Shown one piece after another: positions 59,415-64,000 of a stretch of DNA of 64,000 nucleotides. The translations under genes and the position numbers were made by a program. How positions within the stretch are numbered: position 1 is the first letter of the stretch; the number at the start of each line of letters is the position of its first letter. Under the pieces are notes generated by a model. That model ran no database searches and had not been told where the DNA came from. It saw nothing but the letters and a program-made list of their open reading frames with translations. This stretch comes from Chryseobacterium aurantiacum (GTDB taxonomy: Bacteria; Bacteroidota; Bacteroidia; Flavobacteriales; Weeksellaceae), in NCBI RefSeq assembly GCF_003020585.1, contig NZ_PXUE01000006.1, positions 1-64,000 of the forward strand, written 5' to 3'.

Positions 59415-61202
59415 TTAAAATTTGTTTTTAAAATCATTAAATGGAACCTCGTAGAAGCATCTTTTCCCATCCGGTAAAAACTCCGGGAAACCTAATGCTG
59501 TAAAATCCTTGATGACTTGTTCCGCATCTTTTTTATAGATAAAATCAAACCTTGACTTAGACTGCATCTTGCTCCATTGGTTATGGTAATACTCCATAAA
59601 CTCGTCTTCTGTTTTGTATTCCAGAATTTCAAAAAGGTTCTCAAGAAACTTCATAGCTTGGGTCTCTTTTAATCCTTCAGGAAGAGAATCTATTCTTAGT
59701 ACACTTTCATGAGCAATTTTCATGTCAAACCCAAGTTCCGGAAGATATTTTTTGATAGATTCATATTTATTTTTCTCTATCTCATTCATGTGGTACTCTA
59801 AAGAAAACAGGAGCGCATGGCTGTTTGTATTTGATTTTCTGGTTGATTTATTGTTTTCAGAAACCAATAACCTGTGCATTCTTCCAAGATCCAGCATGAG
59901 CGTCATATCTCCTTTATTGAAAAGCCAATATCCGTTGGGAAGTCTCATCAGGTCTTCGTCAAAATCCTCATCTTCAAACAAATTGATTTTTGAAGGTTCT
60001 GCAGTAATATTCTGATGATACATTTCCGTAAGATTCTGAATTTCTTCGGGGCGTACATTTTTTTCTTCCAAAAATGGATTGTAGTCTCTGTCTACAATAA
60101 TCTCAGGCATCTTTATAACTCCGCTTCCACCACCATTTCCCTTACTGGGAATAGGTTTGTTCATCATTTCATCCAATTCTGGATCTCTATCGAAATCAAG
60201 GCTTGGGGAAACATTATAAATTCCTAAAGATCTTTTAATGGTAGATCTGAGTAATGCAAAAATAAGATGTTCGTCCTCAAATTTCACTTCTGTTTTCTGT
60301 GGATGAATATTGACGTCAATTTTTTCAGGATCAAGTTCCAGAAAAAGAAAGAATGACGGAACATATCCTGGTAAAAGAAGACCTTCAAATGCTTCCTGCA
60401 CTGCTTTGTTGAAATATGGACTTCTAAAATACCTTCCATTTACAAAAAGAAACTGTTCACCTCTGGCTTTTTTTGATCCCTCAGGTTTAGCAACAAATCC
60501 GTGAAGCTTACACCAGATAATATCTTCTTTTATGGGAATCAAAAGAGGTTGCAGCTTTCTTCCAAAGACATCCACAATACGCTGCATCTGGCTTCCTTTT
60601 CTTAGCCTAAAAACAGGTTCATCATCATGAAACAGAGAGAATTCTAGTCCCTCATGTGCCAATGCAACACGTTGAAATTCATCAATTACGTGTCTGAATT
60701 CAATATTATTATTTTTAAGGAATTTTCTTCTTGCAGGAACATTATAGAAAAGGTTCTTTACCAGAAAGTTTGATCCTTCTGCCGTCTGAACCGGGTCCTG
60801 AAACTGGAAAACACCTCCTTCAATGTAAATATTGGTTCCAATAGAGGCCTCTTTCTGCTTTGTTCTCAGTTCAACCTGAGAAACCGCTGCAATTGAAGCC
60901 AACGCTTCTCCACGGAATCCTTTGGTTGCAATCTTAAAGATATCTTCTGTTCCTCTGATCTTGGACGTAGCATGTCTTTCAAACGCCAGTCTGGCATCTG
61001 TTTCGGACATCCCTTTTCCATCGTCCACCACCTGTATGAGGTTTTTCCCGGAATCTCTGATGATCAGTTCAATTTTCGTTGCATCTGCATCTATAGCGTT
61101 TTCCAAAAGTTCTTTTACGATGGACGCAGGTCTCTGCACCACCTCACCCGCTGCAATTTGGTTCGCTACATGATCCGGTAAAAGCTGAATAATATCTGAC
61201 AT
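59415..61202 (-). CDS. mutL: DNA mismatch repair protein MutL
   Basis: A 595-residue MutL from the ATG at 61202 (MSDIIQLLPDHVANQIAAGE). The N-terminal GHKL ATPase shows ELLENAIDADATKIEL, DDGKGMSETDA and TKGFRGEALASIA; the linker and C-terminal dimerisation domain follow. The metal-binding endonuclease motif DQHAxxExxxxE of many MutL proteins is not present: the equivalent segment reads LDLGRMHRLLVSENN. It therefore seems to lack intrinsic nicking activity, as in E. coli MutL, although no MutH is in the window. The identification is certain; the loss is seen directly. Confidence 0.96.
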   Translation of the reverse strand: MSDIIQLLPDHVANQIAAGEVVQRPASIVKELLENAIDADATKIELIIRDSGKNLIQVVDDGKGMSETDARLAFERHATSKIRGTEDIFKIATKGFRGEALASIAAVSQVELRTKQKEASIGTNIYIEGGVFQFQDPVQTAEGSNFLVKNLFYNVPARRKFLKNNNIEFRHVIDEFQRVALAHEGLEFSLFHDDEPVFRLRKGSQMQRIVDVFGRKLQPLLIPIKEDIIWCKLHGFVAKPEGSKKARGEQFLFVNGRYFRSPYFNKAVQEAFEGLLLPGYVPSFFLFLELDPEKIDVNIHPQKTEVKFEDEHLIFALLRSTIKRSLGIYNVSPSLDFDRDPELDEMMNKPIPSKGNGGGSGVIKMPEIIVDRDYNPFLEEKNVRPEEIQNLTEMYHQNITAEPSKINLFEDEDFDEDLMRLPNGYWLFNKGDMTLMLDLGRMHRLLVSENNKSTRKSNTNSHALLFSLEYHMNEIEKNKYESIKKYLPELGFDMKIAHESVLRIDSLPEGLKETQAMKFLENLFEILEYKTEDEFMEYYHNQWSKMQSKSRFDFIYKKDAEQVIKDFTALGFPEFLPDGKRCFYEVPFNDFKNKF

Positions 61203-61221
61203 AAAAACGTAAATCAACTTA

Positions 61222-61229
61222 CAAAAATA
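61222..61229 (-). promoter_or_regulatory. Promoter -7 box of mutL
   Basis: On the minus strand TATTTTTG fits the consensus and lies 19 bases before the ATG at 61202. Confidence 0.55.
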
Positions 61230-61355
61230 GTCAATGAAAATGGGAATTAAAACATTAAAACCGTGAATTAATATTTAATTATCAACATTTCAACAATACA
61301 GCTTTTTACAAATCCCGTTCCAAACCGTCTATTGCGGTTCTTTTTCAAATAGAAC

Positions 61356-61387
61356 AACCCCCTATTGCTTTATTCCAATAGAGGGTT
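61356..61387 (-). terminator. Terminator of the DUF1275 gene
   Basis: The arms AACCCcCTATTG and CAATAGaGGGTT pair with one mismatch around an 8-base loop, 54 bases after the stop at 61442. Confidence 0.6.
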
Positions 61388-61441
61388 GATTCACAGCTAG
61401 TTTATACAAAAAATAATAGTGAAATTTACTTCACCCGATAT

Positions 61442-62269
61442 TTAGTCTTCAAAGGCGAGTTTCCTCTTTTCCTCTTTTTTAGGGATTCCATGGATTTTTT
61501 CGTACAGATAGGCTAAAAGGTTAGGCTTTCTGTAAATCCTGTTATATCTGTACTTTGTGTTAAAGTGTCGTACATGAATTTTATAAGCATCATATCCGAT
61601 AACAATCAGAAGACATACACTGATTACATAGAACACTCTGAATTCCAGGTAATAGTACGTTAATCCTGAGAAAACAGCACCTAAAACATAGGCAAGCATA
61701 ATGCTCAGCAATAATTTAGCTCTTCCAATCAGTTCTCCGTTTCTTCTGTATTTCTTTTGGGTAAACATGGAGACCAGAATTCCCAGGTCGGTTGTTGTTC
61801 CGGTAAGGTGGGTTGTTTTAACGGAGAAGTTCGAGATACTTGCCGTTAAACCATTCTGTAGTCCTGTTGCAAAAAGCATCAGAGCGACCAGATATTCTGT
61901 TTCTTCCAGTGTTTTCTGGTAATAAAACTGTCCATACACTCCTACAAAGAGCAGACATATTATTTCCAGTACAATCGGCATGGAGTGGGCAAAGTATTTA
62001 CTTTTCTTATTAAAGTTAATGACTATAAAGTTGGATAGGAAACTTCCGAAGAAGAATAAGAAAATCCATCCTCCAACTACTGCCACTTGTGTCCAGTTGC
62101 CTTTACTTATTTCTGCTGCTAAAATAGCGTAGTGTCCTGTTACATTGGACGTAAAAGAAAGAAATATGAGTAGGGATGCTATATTTATAGTACCTGCTGT
62201 AAATGCAGTCAGCGTCCCCAACCTGATATTGTCTCCCAGTGTCCTGCTGTTACTATAATTTCTTAACAT
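61442..62269 (-). CDS. YoaK/DUF1275-family membrane protein
   Basis: A 275-residue membrane protein from the ATG at 62269 (MLRNYSNSRTLGDNIRLGTL); an alternative start at 62314 would overlap the preceding gene. Six helices are visible. FTAGTINIASLLIFLSFTSN carries the DUF1275 start and GHYAILA, LMLFATGLQNGLTASISN and TTHLTGTTTDLGI the conserved core. The family is predicted to be a transporter of unknown substrate. It follows the UspA-like gene by 31 bases on the same strand. Confidence 0.88.
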   Translation of the reverse strand: MLRNYSNSRTLGDNIRLGTLTAFTAGTINIASLLIFLSFTSNVTGHYAILAAEISKGNWTQVAVVGGWIFLFFFGSFLSNFIVINFNKKSKYFAHSMPIVLEIICLLFVGVYGQFYYQKTLEETEYLVALMLFATGLQNGLTASISNFSVKTTHLTGTTTDLGILVSMFTQKKYRRNGELIGRAKLLLSIMLAYVLGAVFSGLTYYYLEFRVFYVISVCLLIVIGYDAYKIHVRHFNTKYRYNRIYRKPNLLAYLYEKIHGIPKKEEKRKLAFED

Positions 62270-62300
62270 TGTTTTACTTTTTAAATTGTTTTTGTGTTTT

Positions 62301-62795
62301 TTAAACCTCCACAAAGATCTCGGCCAGTCTTCCTCTTTCCGGAAGTCTTTCTCTTACCCCAACTGCTATTTCTTGGGATTGCAGATCTTTGCATTTTTTG
62401 ATGTAGGGAATAATATCAAACTTCCCTTTACCTTTGCTTTTGATGGATGAAGAATAGTAAGCTTCCTCAATATTTTCAGCTTTCACATACTGATTGAATG
62501 TTCTCTGAAAGCTTCCAGTGAATACATCACAAATGATTTTATTAACCAGATGAGGATATTTATTCTTTATGATCCCGAAGGCATCACAGAACTCCGCAGG
62601 TCTTATCTTATTGAAGATTGTTGTTTTGGTATTGAATAAAAGGTCCCTGATAGAATCTCCAGAATCATATCCTGAGGTTAAAAGAATATTATATTGGTTC
62701 TGATCCTCGGATGCATCTTTTTCCTTTAGTACTTTTTTCAATATGTTTAATGACTCAAGAGAGTAATCTGTAGCAATTAAAATTGTTTTAGCCAT
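62301..62795 (-). CDS. UspA-like protein, divergent
   Basis: A 164-residue protein. The start MAKTILIATDYSLESLNILK resembles the ATD-type first strand of universal stress proteins, but the later ATP-binding GxxGxxG(S/T) motif is absent and the rest is divergent. It may be a degenerate UspA fold that does not bind ATP. A promoter box TAGTTTTG (62844-62837 on the minus strand) lies 41 bases upstream. It is probably co-transcribed with the DUF1275 gene. Confidence 0.65.
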   Translation of the reverse strand: MAKTILIATDYSLESLNILKKVLKEKDASEDQNQYNILLTSGYDSGDSIRDLLFNTKTTIFNKIRPAEFCDAFGIIKNKYPHLVNKIICDVFTGSFQRTFNQYVKAENIEEAYYSSSIKSKGKGKFDIIPYIKKCKDLQSQEIAVGVRERLPERGRLAEIFVEV

Positions 62796-62836
62796 GTTCT
62801 TATTATTTTGTTTTGTGTTGATCTTTTTTGATGATA

Positions 62837-62844
62837 CAAAACTA
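62837..62844 (-). promoter_or_regulatory. Promoter -7 box of the UspA-like gene
   Basis: On the minus strand TAGTTTTG fits TAnnTTTG. Confidence 0.5.
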
Positions 62845-62988
62845 AAGTGGCCAAATTAGAAGTTCTTTGGAACGGAATTAAAATGTGATTAAAGAGATTA
62901 AAATGAGATTAGAAAATTGTTAATGGGAATTAATATGGGCAAAGTTATAGAATGGAAAAATCGCAAAAAGCAAATTCTACTCTTTGTA

Positions 62989-64000
62989 TCAGGTGTTTTC
63001 CCTTTGTGTGCTATAGAAGTTTGGAAAACGCATTTGTACAGTTGTTCCTTGGTTCTCATGAGAACTTACCAGCAACTCTCCGTGATGCATACGTACAATG
63101 TTTCTTGCCAATGGAAGTCCAATTCCGTAGCCTTCGTAGTTATTGGTATTGGATGCCCTGAAGAAAGGGTCATAGATTTTGTTCATTTCCTCCTGAGGAA
63201 TTCCGATACCATTGTCCTTAACAATAATGTAGACATCCGTATCTGTTGCTCCGAGAGAAACTTTTACCTGCTGGAAATTGGAATACTTACAACCATTACT
63301 GATAATATTGGCCACAGCAAGGTGTAGAAGTTGCTCATTTCCTTGTACTTTTAGTTTTTTCGGATTATCGGGAAGCATACTGATATCCAAATAGATATTA
63401 TTTCTGGAATCTATTTTTCTCAGGGTCTCAATAACATCCCAAAGCAGTTGATCTATTCTTACCTTATCCATTTTCTGGATTTTGCCATCAAAACCGGTTT
63501 GGGCAATCATTAATAAGGCTTTGATTTTTTTATCAAGCTTTTCGGCTTCATCCAGAATGATTTCCAGAGTTTCCTTGTATTCTTCAGTCGTTCTGCTGAT
63601 GGAAAGGGCAACGTCTGCTTCACCCATAATGGAAGTTAGAGGCGTTCTCAATTCATGCGAAACGTTTCCAATCAGGTGATTTTGAGTTTCAAAAGAGGTT
63701 TCAATCCTGTTCAGCATACCATTAAAGGTATCTACAAGCTCGTTTAGTTCCTTATTATCCGGTTGTGGTTCTAGCCGCAGGTGAAGATTTTCGGAGCTTA
63801 TTTCCTTAACCTTTCCGGTAATCTTTAAGATGGGCCTAAATAATGTCTTCGAGAGATAAAAAGAAAATATCATACTGAAGAATAGTGAAAGGACAATACA
63901 GGTAAGCAGTGTTCTTTTCAGGAATCCAAGATAATAGATTACGTAGTGGTTCTTGGCAGAAGCAATGGCGATATAATCTTTGTCATCATACCTAAAGCTT
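62989..64000 (-). CDS. HAMP sensor histidine kinase (N-terminus cut by window edge)
   Basis: The frame stays open to the right edge, so the gene continues beyond 64000; the ATG at 63873 is internal. Read in frame from the edge, a short extracytoplasmic piece (DDKDYIAIASAKNHYVIYYL) precedes a membrane helix (TLLTCIVLSLFFSMIFSFYL), then a HAMP linker (LRLEPQPDNKELNELVDTFN). The phospho-acceptor motif is NVSHELRTPLTS. The N-box NIISNGCKYS, DNGIGIPQEE and GYGIGLPLARNIV complete the ATPase. It is a classical OmpR-type kinase; the response regulator should be just outside the window. The signal is unknown. Confidence 0.93.
   Translation of the reverse strand, partial: SFRYDDKDYIAIASAKNHYVIYYLGFLKRTLLTCIVLSLFFSMIFSFYLSKTLFRPILKITGKVKEISSENLHLRLEPQPDNKELNELVDTFNGMLNRIETSFETQNHLIGNVSHELRTPLTSIMGEADVALSISRTTEEYKETLEIILDEAEKLDKKIKALLMIAQTGFDGKIQKMDKVRIDQLLWDVIETLRKIDSRNNIYLDISMLPDNPKKLKVQGNEQLLHLAVANIISNGCKYSNFQQVKVSLGATDTDVYIIVKDNGIGIPQEEMNKIYDPFFRASNTNNYEGYGIGLPLARNIVRMHHGELLVSSHENQGTTVQMRFPNFYSTQRENT

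Noticed and set aside
1..64000. CRISPR array, transposase, integrase or tRNA
   Set aside because: No regularly spaced direct repeats, no transposase or integrase motifs and no cloverleaf were recognised on reading both strands by eye.

Overview
The window looks like a chromosomal segment of a Bacteroidota bacterium, most probably Chryseobacterium or a close relative in the Weeksellaceae. The DNA is AT-rich. Promoters carry the Bacteroidota -7 box TAnnTTTG and start codons lack Shine-Dalgarno sequences. Gene content fits: three TonB-dependent receptors, a DUF2797 protein, AsmA-like and GH3-family proteins, and a complete flavobacterial dcw cluster that ends ftsQ-ftsA-ftsZ-yqeY. The genus is an inference from protein style; no search was run. 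No tRNA, rRNA, CRISPR array or transposase gene was seen.

Layout. 1-0.6 kb: tandem minus-strand promoters of the type that drive rRNA operons, pointing out of the left edge. 0.6-7.6 kb: ordinary single genes (radical SAM protein, AsmA-like giant, DUF2797, nucleotide-sugar epimerase, DUF2795). 7.7-10.8 kb: secA. 10.9-20.0 kb: an iron-uptake block of three TonB-dependent receptors and two PepSY membrane proteins in receptor/PepSY pairs. 20.1-21.9 kb: a ROK sugar kinase and msrA.

21.9-30.9 kb is the accessory, least explained part. It holds a membrane protein of unknown function, a TPR lipoprotein histidine kinase with its response regulator, a coiled-coil protein with two C-terminal membrane segments, a TM2 protein, a YegP/DUF1508 protein, a solo type I restriction R-subunit N-terminal (nuclease) domain and a small basic secreted protein. 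It also holds three paralogous 52-63 residue peptides sharing a hydrophobic N-terminus (MI-Q/K-...) and a GG-x-T-x-QTPP C-terminus. Three promoters in the block share an inverted repeat, TTACGG-N4-CCGTAA or a near copy, at the same distance from the -7 box. I regard this block as the best candidate for an undescribed peptide/two-component-linked system.

30.9-32.8 kb: GNAT acetyltransferase, EngB GTPase and an alpha/beta hydrolase on the minus strand. 33.0-50.6 kb: the cell wall and division cluster mraZ-rsmH-ftsL-ftsI-murE-mraY-murD-ftsW-murG-murC-[GxxExxY insert]-ftsQ-ftsA-ftsZ-yqeY, with three MraZ-type TGGGA boxes upstream and a strong terminator at the end. Its spacers contain several families of small hairpins, and between murC and ftsQ lies a nested 151-bp palindrome followed by a GxxExxY nuclease-fold gene.

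50.9-64 kb: bacilliredoxin, a secreted repeat-type protein with a decayed paralogue beside it, a GH3-family enzyme, two lipoproteins, two tandem membrane-anchored endonuclease/exonuclease/phosphatase proteins, a rhomboid protease, mutL, a DUF1275 membrane protein, a UspA-like protein and a sensor histidine kinase cut by the right edge.
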